Source: JAJEFO01 sp965214325 (GTDB taxonomy: Bacteria > Pseudomonadota > Alphaproteobacteria > Rhodobacterales > Rhodobacteraceae). From it: 64,000 nt of DNA. Shown here in pieces: positions 25,687-34,016 of this stretch (the stretch's first letter is position 1; each line of letters opens with the position of its first letter). Position numbers and translations under genes: made by a program. The stretch is from positions 399,954-463,953 of the forward strand of contig CBDCBG010000005.1 of NCBI GenBank assembly GCA_965214325.1, in the 5' to 3' direction. A model generated the notes under the pieces. The model saw only the letters and a list, made by a program, of their open reading frames with translations, was not told the origin of the DNA and did not search any database.

Positions 25687-27464
25687 TGCCTGCCAGAAAT
25701 CCCCCTCGTCCGGCGATTGCAAGCCCGGTTTCGCCCGCGTTTGCGCGTCTGTCGCCCGAGAGCGTGGCACGTCGCCGGGCTGACAGCGCCAGCTGGCAGC
25801 GGGATCGCGTGTTCGGGACGTGAATCCGCGTCCCTGGGCGGCGTCGGCGCATGGGCTGCCGTTCCCGCGCCGGGCGGGTTCCGGATCGTCCGGGTCTTGC
25901 GGGGACGTTGTCAGGCGGCGCGGCGCTGCCGTTCCCGCGCCTTCCGGCGCAGCAGAAGGCCGATGCGGTGGACGTTCAGGGCGACCACGGAGAGGGCGAC
26001 GACGCGGGCAAAGCCCTCGGCGCCCTGTGCCAGGACCCGGTCGAGACCGCGGTGCCCGAGGTTGTTGATCGCCGATTCCACCGCCGGATGCTGACGGCGC
26101 ATCGCGGCGAACCCCTCGCCCCGCTCGCGTTCCTGGTCGGCCTTGTTGAGGCAGCCCTTCTTCGGCAGCACGTTGTCATCGAGCAGCTCGTCGAGGCGGA
26201 CCCGGTTCCCGGGGCTGTGGAAGCCGCGGTCGAAGCTCGCTGCGCGGAGGTCGGGAAAGGCTGACTGCGCGGCCTCGACCATGGGCACGGCGAAGTCGAC
26301 GTCGCTGCCCTGCCACATGACCTCGTGATGCAGCACGAAGCCGTGTTCGTCCTCCAGGATGCAGACCGGGACGCCAAGCTCAACCGGGCATCCCGCCTTG
26401 CCCTTCGAGATCCAGCGCGTGTGCGGCTCGAAGATCGAGAACACCTTCTCGTCATGGGGGATCGCCTGGCCCTTGAGCAGGCGGCGGTCGGTCTGGTCGA
26501 TCTGGCGCACGGCATGCGACAGGAAGCTCCCGATTTCCGTGATCGTCCAGGCCGAAGCGCCGTTCGCGGCCAGCGCCGGCAGCGACGCTTCCACGCGCAG
26601 GACAAGCTCGCGGCAGCGCGCGAGATACTCCTCCACATGCTCCGGACTGGCGCGCCGGGTCGACCGGACCCTCTGGAACAGCCTCTTGACCGACTTCTGC
26701 AGGTGCTTCCACTGGCGCCAGCCGGCGACGTCATGCTCCGTCGCCGCACGGCCCGTCGTGCGGAGCAGGCAGCGCATCGCGTCCCAAAGGAGGCTGACGT
26801 CCGTGGGATGGTGAACGTCGGTCTCAACCACGAACGAGTCACAGCGCCCGCGCAAGGGCGCGCCAGGCTTTTTTCTCGCGACCGCATGGCCGCTCTCCAC
26901 GATCAGATGGTTGACCCCGACAAGAAGTCCGGGGCTCAGGAGGCTCACGTTGTCCACCAGCGTCTGGCAGTTGCAGCGCTGCTCGTCCCAGACGTCCGCA
27001 TGGCCGAGGAACCGGCGCAGCGTCTTGTGCTCGTTCGCCAGCTCGTGGAGCCGGTCGAAGTCGCAGCCCAGCCCCTGCTTGACCACGCCCATCACCAGGA
27101 TCCGCCACATCTCCATGCCCGGCCGGCCGACCTTCCTGTCGATGCCGGGAAGCATGTGCTCGTCCATGAGCGCGAACAGCCGCGCGCGGAAAGTCTCGTC
27201 GGAACAGAGATGCTGGAGCCCGATGAGAAGGGCGGGGATGTCGTCCCTGGACTTGAGGTCCAGGTCGATGTCCTCGATGCGGACCTCGCCGAGTTCCAGC
27301 TGCGGATTGATTGCCTCTCTCATGCCTGCCTCGCGAAGAATTGCCGGAATCAACCGGAATTGCGCAAAAAGGCCAGGAAAACGGCACCTCCGGCCCGGTC
27401 TTCGAACCGGAGAATTCCAGATTCCTTGCATGGAGTCAATAGCTTGAGGATTTTCGGGCAGGCA
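25687..27464 (-). mobile_element. ISNCY-family element inserted in the TolA-like gene
   Basis: The ends are TGCCTGCCAGAAATCC (25687) and the complement of TGCCTGCCCGAAAATCC (ending 27464). Flanks are ATAATTCG (25679-25686) and CTAATTCG (27465-27472), an 8-bp duplication with one mismatch. The 1778-bp element contains one intact transposase gene. IS66 later inserted immediately beside its right end. Confidence 0.88.
25911..27323 (-). CDS. ISNCY-family transposase
   Basis: From ATG 27323 (MREAINPQLELGEVRIEDID) the product has 470 residues. Recognisable family segments are SRDDIPALLIGLQHLCSDE, GRPGMEMWRILVMGVVKQGL, TLVDNVSLLSPGLLVGVNHL and RGRCDSFVVETDVHHPTDVS, characteristic of the ISDol1-like ISNCY transposases. 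The frame is open further upstream but without family similarity. It appears intact. Confidence 0.88.
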   Translation of the reverse strand: MREAINPQLELGEVRIEDIDLDLKSRDDIPALLIGLQHLCSDETFRARLFALMDEHMLPGIDRKVGRPGMEMWRILVMGVVKQGLGCDFDRLHELANEHKTLRRFLGHADVWDEQRCNCQTLVDNVSLLSPGLLVGVNHLIVESGHAVARKKPGAPLRGRCDSFVVETDVHHPTDVSLLWDAMRCLLRTTGRAATEHDVAGWRQWKHLQKSVKRLFQRVRSTRRASPEHVEEYLARCRELVLRVEASLPALAANGASAWTITEIGSFLSHAVRQIDQTDRRLLKGQAIPHDEKVFSIFEPHTRWISKGKAGCPVELGVPVCILEDEHGFVLHHEVMWQGSDVDFAVPMVEAAQSAFPDLRAASFDRGFHSPGNRVRLDELLDDNVLPKKGCLNKADQERERGEGFAAMRRQHPAVESAINNLGHRGLDRVLAQGAEGFARVVALSVVALNVHRIGLLLRRKARERQRRAA

Positions 27465-27661
27465 CTAATTCGCGTAAGCGTTCGGTCGAGCGGTGACGAG
27501 CTGTCTTCGTTGTCTGCCTGACTTTCTTTCCTGACTGCCGCCGCGCTGAATGCGCAATCGTGCCGACCCCGCTTTCCGCTGCGGTGGCGTCGCCGAGACC
27601 GACGTCCGTGCCTCGATGACGACGGGCTGCAATCCGGCCTGCGGACAGGACAGGACGAGGG

Positions 27662-28539
27662 TCAGCGGTTGAGCGTCCGCTTCCAGTCCTTCCGGAGCGG
27701 GCAGAGCCAGATGTCCTTCTTCGGCTTGTCGGCCTTGTTGTGCCGGTCGTAGCGGCCGCGCCCCTTGGTCGTTCCGACGCGGATCCAGCCTGACGCACGA
27801 TAGACGCCGCCGCTGTGGCGCGGAACCTCCACGAAGGTCTCGCAGAGCACGGGCGTGGTGCCGTAGCGCACGGTCCAGTCCTCGGGCAGGCGCCTGCGGA
27901 CGAGCGAGAGGATGTGGGACCCCAGGTTCGGAACCGCCATCCATGGAAGGATCAGGAATCTCGGGTTGTCGACCACGAGCGGGAGGTTCCTTTCGCGCAG
28001 TTCCGGCGTCCATCCGATGAAGGCGTCCCTCGGCCCAGCCTCCATGCGGCGGTCGAGAAGCCGAGCATGGCCAGAGGCCTGCCGTTCCGGTCATGGACCG
28101 CGTAGCGCATCTGCGCGCCGACGAGGCGCGTGTATCCGAGGTAGTGCCAGCGGGCGACGAACTCGTTCCAGAGCCTGCCTGCCCGGGTGCCGCTCCTGAC
28201 GATCCGGACATCCAGCGGGCGGACCTCGTCGAGGGCCTTCGGAACGGGGAGCAGCGGAGGCGGCTCGGTGTCCGGCCCGAACGTGATCGGCTTCGGGACG
28301 GGTGGCGCCCGGGACGGCGGCGGCAGCTCGATGATCCCGTCGCGGTGCATCTTCAGCATGACGACCTTCGCCATCATGCTCTTCAGGCCGCCGTCGGGCT
28401 TCAGCCAGCCGATGCGGCGGCAGAAGGCGCGGGCGATGGCCGCCCGGGTCGGCTCCGTGGCGACCAGTTCGCGCAGCAGCCTCATTTCGGCGACGGTGAA
28501 GTCATGGCCATGACAGCGGCACTCGACCTCGTCGGTCAC
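27662..28539 (-). pseudogene. DUF4338 (DruA-like) protein gene, frameshifted
   Basis: The GTG start at 28539 overlaps the end of the IS66 transposase gene. Frame one reads TEPTRAAIARAFCRRIGWLK, FGPDTEPPPLLPVPKALDEV and LWNEFVARWHYLGYTRLVGA. Near 28040 one C seems missing, and frame two continues DAFIGWTPELRERNLPLVVD and LILPWMAVPNLGSHILSLVR to the end RPLRKDWKRTLNR-like sequence. DUF4338 is the domain of Druantia DruA and also a frequent passenger of IS66-like elements. Here it lies inside the IS ends, so it is an IS passenger rather than a defence locus. Confidence 0.82.
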
Positions 28540-30442
28540 GGCGGCGCCAGGAAGGCCTGCCTTCTCTCCTCGCTCATCGACCACGGCAGCCAGGGCGACA
28601 GGTCGCCGGGCGGGAGGCCGCCGTTCTCCGCGCAGGCGTCAAGCCACGCCCCGAGCCAGCGCAGGACGTCGAGACCGTTCCTCGCGACCGTGCCGAGGAC
28701 CGAATGCATGACCGCCGTCATCCGGGCGCCCGCCTCGCTGTCGGAGCCGAAGCTGAGCTTCCGCCCGATGGCCGGACCCCTGACGGCCCTTTCCGCGACG
28801 TTGTTGTCCATGGGAACCTCGGGATGGCCGAGGAACACGCACAGCCCCTCGCGGTGCTTGAGCAGCGAGCGCAGGGGCTTGCCCTCCGGCGCCCCCTCCG
28901 GAAGCTTCCCCAGCTGGCGCCCGGCTTCCGCGAACAGCGTGGCGACCGCACCCTCCAGTTCGGCCTGCGCCGCCTCGAACCCCTTCTTCCGGGATCCGCT
29001 GCCGGGGTCGAGGCAGCCGAGCCGGACAGCGTTCAGCCGGCAGGTCCCCGCGATCCGGTCGACCCGTTCGTCCCTCCACTCCGCCAGCCGCGGCCGCCCG
29101 GTCGCGCACTTCAGGAAATCCCGCCTGGAATGGGCCCAGCAGAAGCACAGGATGACGATTGCGGGCAACAGGCGCGCCAGCTTCTTGCAGGCGCTGCAGC
29201 GGTCGCAGACCAGATGCACGGGACCGGCGGCGTCGGCGAACAGCTTCGCGGCGGCCTCGGCGCTGCGCGTGCGGTCGACGTGGAAGAGGACCGCGTCATG
29301 GCTGACGGACGTCCGGGCCAGGCGCGGTGCGACTTCCGGATCTCCCTCAAGGCCTGGATCCGCCAGCCGGTCTCGTCGGCATGGCGCAGCCCCGCCTCGT
29401 TCTGGCGCGCGAGGACCGCCTCCCGGAGAGGCTCGAACAGGGGCGGCATGCGGCCCGTGCCGTCGGCCAGCGTCCCCGCCGAGACCGCCAGGCCCTGGCA
29501 TGTCAGCCAGGCCGCGACACGGCGGCAGGGCCGCATGAACATGAAGCGCTCGTGCAGGACAAGCGCCCACACGCTGGTCCCGAAGGCCGTGCCGGGGAAC
29601 AGCCGCGCCGGCGGCGGCGCCGTCACCTCGGACGGCGAGGAGGCGCAGTCGCATCCCCGGCGCCAGCGCGGGCGGACGATCCTCCGCCTGTGCGCCTTCA
29701 CCTCGATCTCGATGACCTCCGAGTCATGCGAGCCGTTGGCGACATAGGGCTTGCCGCAGCAGGAACAGGTCCGCGCGTCCTCCGGCGGGTCCACCCGTTC
29801 CTCCTTCTCCTCGAGGTCCGGCCGGGGCGTGCGGCCATGGCCGGGCGCCCCGGGCCGCTGGCCGCGCCCGCGCCTCGACGACGGCCCCGGCCTCTTCTCG
29901 CTCTTGCCGCCGAACAGCGATCTCGACATCGCGGACCTGCTCGAACGAAGCTCGTCGTTCCGCGCCTCGAGCGCCGCGACCCTGTCGCGCAGATCGCCCG
30001 CCTCCGCCTTCAGGGCGGCGTTCTCCATGCGCAGGGACATGACCGTGGAACGCTTCCGCGCATCGACGCCGGCCTCCGCGAGAAGCCTGCCCAGCCGCGC
30101 AACCTCCTTCTCCAGCGCAATGGCGCGCTTCGCCGTCCGGCGGACATTCCTGACCGCCTCGCGGGCGGCGTTCAGCTTCGCCCGGTTCCTCTCGACAGCC
30201 GTTTCCAGGCTGCTTGCGCGGTGCCGGGCCCGCACCTCCCTCCAGCGCAGGTCCTCGCAGCGCGCCTCCGCAGCGTCCGCGCGGGCTTCCGCCTCGTCGG
30301 CACGGACACGCTCGCGCTCGCAAAGGGATTCCCGGTCGACCGGACCGGGCGCCGACGCCGCCGGCCGCGACGACGAAAGGGGCCCGTCGCCAGCAACGTC
30401 CGGAACGGACGAAGTCCCGGAATCCTCGATGCGCATCTCCAT
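28536..30442 (-). pseudogene. IS66-family transposase (TnpC type), frameshifted
   Basis: The N-terminal frame (from 30442) has a long coiled coil, the zinc-binding CSCCGKPYVANGS segment and FMFMRPCRRVAAWLTCQGLA. It ends after RHADETGWRIQALREI. The C-terminal frame starts near 29335 with HDAVLFHVDRTRSAEAAAKL and continues to VPMDNNVAERAVRGPAIGRK and a final SWLPWSM-like tail. A single shift near 29335 joins them. Without it the gene is dead; a sequencing error cannot be excluded. Confidence 0.82.
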
Positions 30443-30554
30443 GCGCGACGCGATACCATGCCGGATTCCGAGTTACCAGTGCCAGATTTGCAGTGACCGA
30501 AATGACGTCAGGACGGACCGTCGTCACCGCTCGACCGAACGCTTACTAATTCGC

Positions 30555-30635
30555 TGTGGCAAGGAAGGCTTCGGACTTCCAGTCGAGAATTACGACCGGT
30601 GGCGCAAGGTCACGGCAACCTTCAATCCGTCATGA
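30555..30635 (+). pseudogene. TolA/TonB-like gene, 3' end
   Basis: The bases directly after the IS66 duplication encode CGKEGFGLPVENYDRWRKVT followed by ATFNPS and a stop, the canonical end of TolA-type C-terminal domains. Joined to ...SARRAIIR at 25686, with codons ATA ATT CGC TGT GGC across the join, the frame is continuous. This shows that about 4.87 kb of IS DNA separates two halves of one gene. Confidence 0.85.
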
Positions 30636-30753
30636 ATGATGTTCCGATGACACGAAAACTGTTGGCCAAGCCATTCGGCGGGCAGGGCGTTCCGGCGGTC
30701 GCTCGCCTCCGGTCCTTCAGGTCTGCCCGGTTTGGGGAAGCGGAACCTGACCG

Positions 30754-31083
30754 TCATTCCTGCAGCAGCCGGTCGAGCTTGTCCTCGATTCGGATCATCC
30801 GCCCCTCAAGGTCAGCCTGGCCCTCCTTGAGATGCGCCACGTCCGTCCTGAGATGCGCCACGTCCTTCCCGAGAAGCGCCACGTCCGTCTGGGTGCCATT
30901 CGTGCTGAGGACAAGCCAGCCCAGGGTGCTCAGGAACGCCGCCAGGACGATGCCCGCCACCGCCACGGCCATCGGATTGCGGGTCAGGTCGCCGGTGCCG
31001 CGCCGGGGCAGCCGGTCGGCCAGGAGCCGCGCCAGCTCCGGGCTTGCGCCCGCGTTCTGCAGTTCCTCTCGTGTCAAGTTCAT
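30754..31083 (-). CDS. Small membrane protein with C-terminal coiled coil
   Basis: From ATG 31083 (MNLTREELQNAGASPELARL) the 109-residue product has one transmembrane helix (about residues 38-60, VAVAGIVLAAFLSTLGWLVL). A heptad-rich tail follows with near repeats KDVAHLRTDVAHLKEGQADL. The longer open frame upstream has no support. It is convergent with the TolA-like remnant and divergent from the gene at 31348. Function is unknown; such anchors with coiled coils occur in plasmid and phage accessory regions. Confidence 0.72.
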   Translation of the reverse strand: MNLTREELQNAGASPELARLLADRLPRRGTGDLTRNPMAVAVAGIVLAAFLSTLGWLVLSTNGTQTDVALLGKDVAHLRTDVAHLKEGQADLEGRMIRIEDKLDRLLQE

Positions 31084-31288
31084 GCCGGGCTCGCTTTCCG
31101 TCCTGCCGCCCGTCACGCATAGCATGACGGGAAACGCCGGTTCAAGCCGTGCGCGGCCGCGCCGTGGGTCCGCTTTCTCTCCCGGCTGGCATTGGCCGGC
31201 GTTCCGAGACGTTCCGCGCCGCCTTCCGAAACGCTTCACGACACGGAACGATAACGGAACTGTGCTCCAGAAACGCCGTTCATTTAAC

Positions 31289-31302
31289 ATAACACATGTT
31301 AT
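31289..31302. promoter_or_regulatory. Dyad ATAACA-CA-TGTTAT in a divergent promoter region
   Basis: A perfect 6+6 bp dyad with a 2-bp spacer stands out as AT-rich in very GC-rich DNA. It lies between the divergent genes starting at 31083 and 31348. It could be an operator or overlap a -10 element (TAACAT/TAACAC). Function is inferred from position only. Confidence 0.4.
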
Positions 31303-31347
31303 CGGCCCATTGGATGCGGGGCCGGCAAGGCTGGCGGGAAGCGGACC

Positions 31348-31746
31348 ATGATGACGTTCAAGTGGCCGGGTGCACAGAGACATGCGGCAAGACTCAAGAC
31401 AGCCGCGGCGCCGGCCCGGGATGCCATGAATGACGGCCTGCAGGAATTTTCCAATGCACATGCCACGGTCCGGAAAGGCGAGGCCAGGGCCGCTGCCGTC
31501 GATGCCGCCATGGTCGAACTCAGGGCCGCCATCGACCGCGTCGGGGAAATCCTGGAACAGCGCGCCGGTCGAATCGCGGAATTGGAACGCAGGCTCGAAG
31601 CCGCAAACGCCCGCATCGAGGAGCTCGAAGCCGCGATTGACGGGAGCGAAACACGATGGCCCGACCGCCCCGCCTCCGAGCCGCACTCGTCCTGCCCGCG
31701 GGCCTCGTCCTTGCCGGCACCGCAGCCGCATCGTGGCGGTGGCTGA
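31348..31746 (+). CDS. Hypothetical coiled-coil protein (132 aa)
   Basis: The product starts MMTFKWPGAQRHAARLKTAA. A long amphipathic helix runs to about residue 97, ending in GRIAELERRLEAANARIEEL. The last 35 residues are Pro/Ser/His-rich and overlap the small membrane-peptide frame at 31656 in another phase, so the tail may not be under protein-level selection. It heads a plus-strand run into the SNase-like gene. No domain is recognised. Confidence 0.55.
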   Translation: MMTFKWPGAQRHAARLKTAAAPARDAMNDGLQEFSNAHATVRKGEARAAAVDAAMVELRAAIDRVGEILEQRAGRIAELERRLEAANARIEELEAAIDGSETRWPDRPASEPHSSCPRASSLPAPQPHRGGG

Positions 31747-31751
31747 GATGA
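31656..31751 (+). CDS. Possible 31-aa single-pass membrane peptide
   Basis: The short frame MARPPRLRAALVLPAGLVLA continues with a hydrophobic stretch and ends WRWLR. A GGGAGCG site precedes its ATG. Its TGA stop overlaps the ATG of the SNase gene (ATGA), the same kind of junction used throughout the downstream transfer operon. It lies out of phase inside the 3' end of the coiled-coil gene. Too short to be supported by domain evidence. Confidence 0.35.
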   Translation: MARPPRLRAALVLPAGLVLAGTAAASWRWLR

Positions 31752-32440
31752 CACGCCTCTCCCCTGCCCTTGCCGTGCTTGCGGTCCTTGCCCTCGCCTG
31801 CACGCCCGCCACGGTCGTCGGCCAGGACGTCCTGTCCGGCCCGGCCCGCGTCATCGACGGCGACACGATCGAGGTCCGGGGCCAGCGCGTCCGCCTCCAC
31901 GGCATCGACGCGCCGGAAAGCGCGCAGGACTGCGCCGACGCGGCCGGCCGGTCCTATCGCTGCGGGCGGAACGCGACGCGGGCGCTCGCCAGCATGGTCG
32001 GTCGCGCCCCCGTGGCCTGCCAGGTCCGCGACAGGGACCGCTATGGCCGCGCCGTCGCGGTCTGCCACCGGGACGGCGTCGATCTCAATGCCTGGATGGT
32101 CTCGCTCGGCCACGCGCTGGCGTACCGTCGCTACAGCCGCGACTACGTCGGTCACGAGAACGCCGCCCGTGCCCGGCAACGGGGGATCTGGCAGGGCCGC
32201 TTCGTTCCGCCCTGGGACTGGCGGAGGACGCAAGGCGGCGGAAGTTCAAGCTCCCCGCCGCCGACCGCTCGCCCTGGCTGCGCGATCAAGGGCAATGTCA
32301 GCTCTTCCGGCGAGCGGATCTACCACGTGCCAGGACAGCGACACTACGACGCGACGCGCATTTCCGAGCCGAAAGGCGAGCGCTGGTTCTGTTCGGAGAC
32401 GGAGGCGCGCGCCGCCGGCTGGCGGAGGGCGCGCCGATGA
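31748..32440 (+). CDS. Secreted staphylococcal-nuclease-like (thermonuclease family) protein
   Basis: The 230-residue protein has a lipoprotein-like or Sec signal (LAVLAVLALACTPATVVGQ). The SNase domain follows, with VIDGDTIEVRGQRVRLHGID, APESAQDC and the catalytic-region RDRDRYGRAVAVCHRDG. A C-terminal segment with paired Cys (GCAIKGNVSSSG...WFCSE) ends the protein. The start overlaps the upstream small frame by 4 bp. SNase-like proteins are found in several conjugative elements, but their role there is not settled. Confidence 0.85.
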   Translation: MTRLSPALAVLAVLALACTPATVVGQDVLSGPARVIDGDTIEVRGQRVRLHGIDAPESAQDCADAAGRSYRCGRNATRALASMVGRAPVACQVRDRDRYGRAVAVCHRDGVDLNAWMVSLGHALAYRRYSRDYVGHENAARARQRGIWQGRFVPPWDWRRTQGGGSSSSPPPTARPGCAIKGNVSSSGERIYHVPGQRHYDATRISEPKGERWFCSETEARAAGWRRARR

Positions 32441-32513
32441 CGGGCGACGCAATCATCCGGGCGCGCGACGCCGGCATTCCGTCCGGAATGTCAGTCCTTC
32501 TGGGGATCCCTGA

Positions 32514-33473
32514 GAGGCTGAATCATAAGTCCTTGATTTGATTATATTATTGTAATTCATGACGTTATCCCTCGCGCCACCCGTCGCATCAGGAACCGGC
32601 ACGCGGCCAGTTGGACCCAGGCCAGGGAACTCGCCAAGGTCCGCTCCACGTCCTTCGCCAGGCGCCGGCACCACGACAGCCAGGCGAACGTCCTCTCCAC
32701 CACCCAGCGGCGATAGAGGACGGTGAAGCCCTTTGTTTCCTTGGGCCTGTGGACGATCTCCAGGATCGATCCGAGGCCGTGCTCCGCCAGCGCGGCCTCC
32801 AGCTTCGGTCCGGCATAGCCGCCGTCCGCCCACAGCTTCCTCACCTCAGGCGCCTTCTCCAACATCGCCAGGATGACGTCCGGCGCACCGTCCCGGTCCT
32901 GCACGTCAGCCGCGTGAACCTGGATCGCGATCGGGAACCCCTCCACGTCCACCGTGGCGTGGCGCTTCCTGCCCTTGATCCTCTTGCCGGCGTCGTATCC
33001 CGACGGGCCGCCCATCTCCGTCGTCTTCACCGACTGGCTGTCGATCGCGGCCGCCGTCGGATCTCCGGAGCGCCCCTCCTGCATGCGCGCCCGCTCCCGC
33101 AGCGCATCCATCATGCGCTCCAGCACGCCGTCGTCGCGCCATGCGTAGAAGTAGTTCTGAACCGTCGTAAAGGGCGGGAAACACTTGGGAACCGCCCGCC
33201 ACTGGCACCCCGTCGCCAGCATGTACTGGATCGCGTCGAAAACCGCCCGAAGATCGACGGTGCGGTGACGTCCGAGCTTTGACGGAGCCGGAAGAAGCGG
33301 CTCGATCAAGAGCCATTCCTCGTCGGTCAAATCGCTTTCATACCGGTCCGAACTGCGCTTATACTTCTCGCGGGTGGTCTCGTTCCAAGCCATGCGGCCC
33401 TCCCTGTCTGGTGTGGAAGTCAGCGGGGAAATACCACATCTGGGGGAGGCCTTCCACATTCTAGGTCAGCCTC
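32514..33473 (-). mobile_element. IS5-family element, TGA target duplication
   Basis: The 960-bp element has terminal GAGGCTGA repeats and is flanked by TGA (32511-32513 and 33474-33476), fitting the 3-4 bp targets of IS5 groups. It carries one intact transposase gene. It inserted into the last codons of the VirB3-like gene. Confidence 0.85.
32557..33393 (-). CDS. IS5-family transposase
   Basis: The intact 278-residue transposase starts MAWNETTREKYKRSSDRYES at ATG 33393 behind GGGAGGGC. Typical segments are LTDEEWLLIEPLLPAPSKLG, AAAIDSQSVKTTEMGGPSGY (first Asp), KLWADGGYAG (second Asp) and RRWVVERTFAWLSWCRRLAK (Glu). It is a full-length single-ORF IS5-type DDE enzyme. Confidence 0.92.
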   Translation of the reverse strand: MAWNETTREKYKRSSDRYESDLTDEEWLLIEPLLPAPSKLGRHRTVDLRAVFDAIQYMLATGCQWRAVPKCFPPFTTVQNYFYAWRDDGVLERMMDALRERARMQEGRSGDPTAAAIDSQSVKTTEMGGPSGYDAGKRIKGRKRHATVDVEGFPIAIQVHAADVQDRDGAPDVILAMLEKAPEVRKLWADGGYAGPKLEAALAEHGLGSILEIVHRPKETKGFTVLYRRWVVERTFAWLSWCRRLAKDVERTLASSLAWVQLAACRFLMRRVARGITS

Positions 33474-33963
33474 TGAGAGGCGGCATGCAGCGAACGACGA
33501 CGCCGGCCAGGACGGCGGCAAGAGCGGCCAGCGTGCAGAGCGCAGGGACAGGGCCGAACAGGGCGAAGGCCGCCGCGGCGGGCAGGACGACGCCGGCGGC
33601 GGCCGCGATGCGCGCCAGGAGCACGGCGCCGTCCGACGGCGGGTCGTCGTAGCCGACGAAATGAAGGTGCCGGGGAAGCGTCGGGTCGGGAAGCACGTCC
33701 GGCATGTGCCGGGGATACTTCGCGGCATCGAACAGCACGGCGAACCAGAACGGGTCGTGCGCCGCGATGCGCCTCAGGACCATGACGCCGGCGGAGGCGA
33801 GCATGACGCCGCCCACGATGCCGGGGAAGGTGATGCCGAAGCCGATGACGGTCACGAAGGCCGCCATGCCGATCACGGCCAGGAACGGCATCCGCTCGCA
33901 GCCGAGGATCTGCGGCGGGCGCAGCATCGCCTCGTCGATGAAGCCGTACGGCTGCTCTTCCAT
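33466..33963 (-). CDS. VirB3/TrbD-like conjugal transfer protein, tail altered by IS5
   Basis: From ATG 33963 (MEEQPYGFIDEAMLRPPQIL, GGGAGGG upstream) the product has about 165 residues. Two early transmembrane helices (about 25-65) are followed by RRIAAHDPFWFAVLFDAAKY, which fits the VirB3/TrbD pattern; a second hydrophobic pair near the C-terminus is unusual. IS5 supplies the stop: the tail now reads ...MPPLRG, where the pre-insertion sequence would read ...MPPLRDPQKD before a stop. It is divergent from trbB with about 53 bp between them, instead of lying inside the trb operon. Confidence 0.6.
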   Translation of the reverse strand: MEEQPYGFIDEAMLRPPQILGCERMPFLAVIGMAAFVTVIGFGITFPGIVGGVMLASAGVMVLRRIAAHDPFWFAVLFDAAKYPRHMPDVLPDPTLPRHLHFVGYDDPPSDGAVLLARIAAAAGVVLPAAAAFALFGPVPALCTLAALAAVLAGVVVRCMPPLRG

Positions 33964-34016
33964 GTCGTCGCCCTCCCGATCGGGCACATGAAACCGCGCG
34001 ACAATGGAGCGTGTCA

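Larger units (their letters stand above)
27474..30546 (-). mobile_element. IS66-family element with DUF4338 gene, 8-bp target duplication
   Basis: The ends are GTAAGCGTTCGGTCGAGCGG (27474) and its complement ending at 30546; they continue to match for 26 bp. The perfect 8-bp duplication TAATTCGC is at 27466-27473 and 30547-30554. The 3073-bp element carries a TnpC-type transposase gene and a DUF4338 gene, both frameshifted, and no tnpA/tnpB. It inserted into the target duplication of the ISNCY element. Confidence 0.92.

Noticed and set aside
27662..28539. Druantia-type defence system
   Set aside because: Gene lies inside IS66 terminal repeats, is frameshifted, and no other Druantia genes are present.
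32437..32541. Short frame MTGDAIIRARDAGIPSGMSV after the SNase gene
   Set aside because: It overlaps the old stop of the convergent VirB3-like gene and, without IS5, would run antisense through that gene; no independent support.
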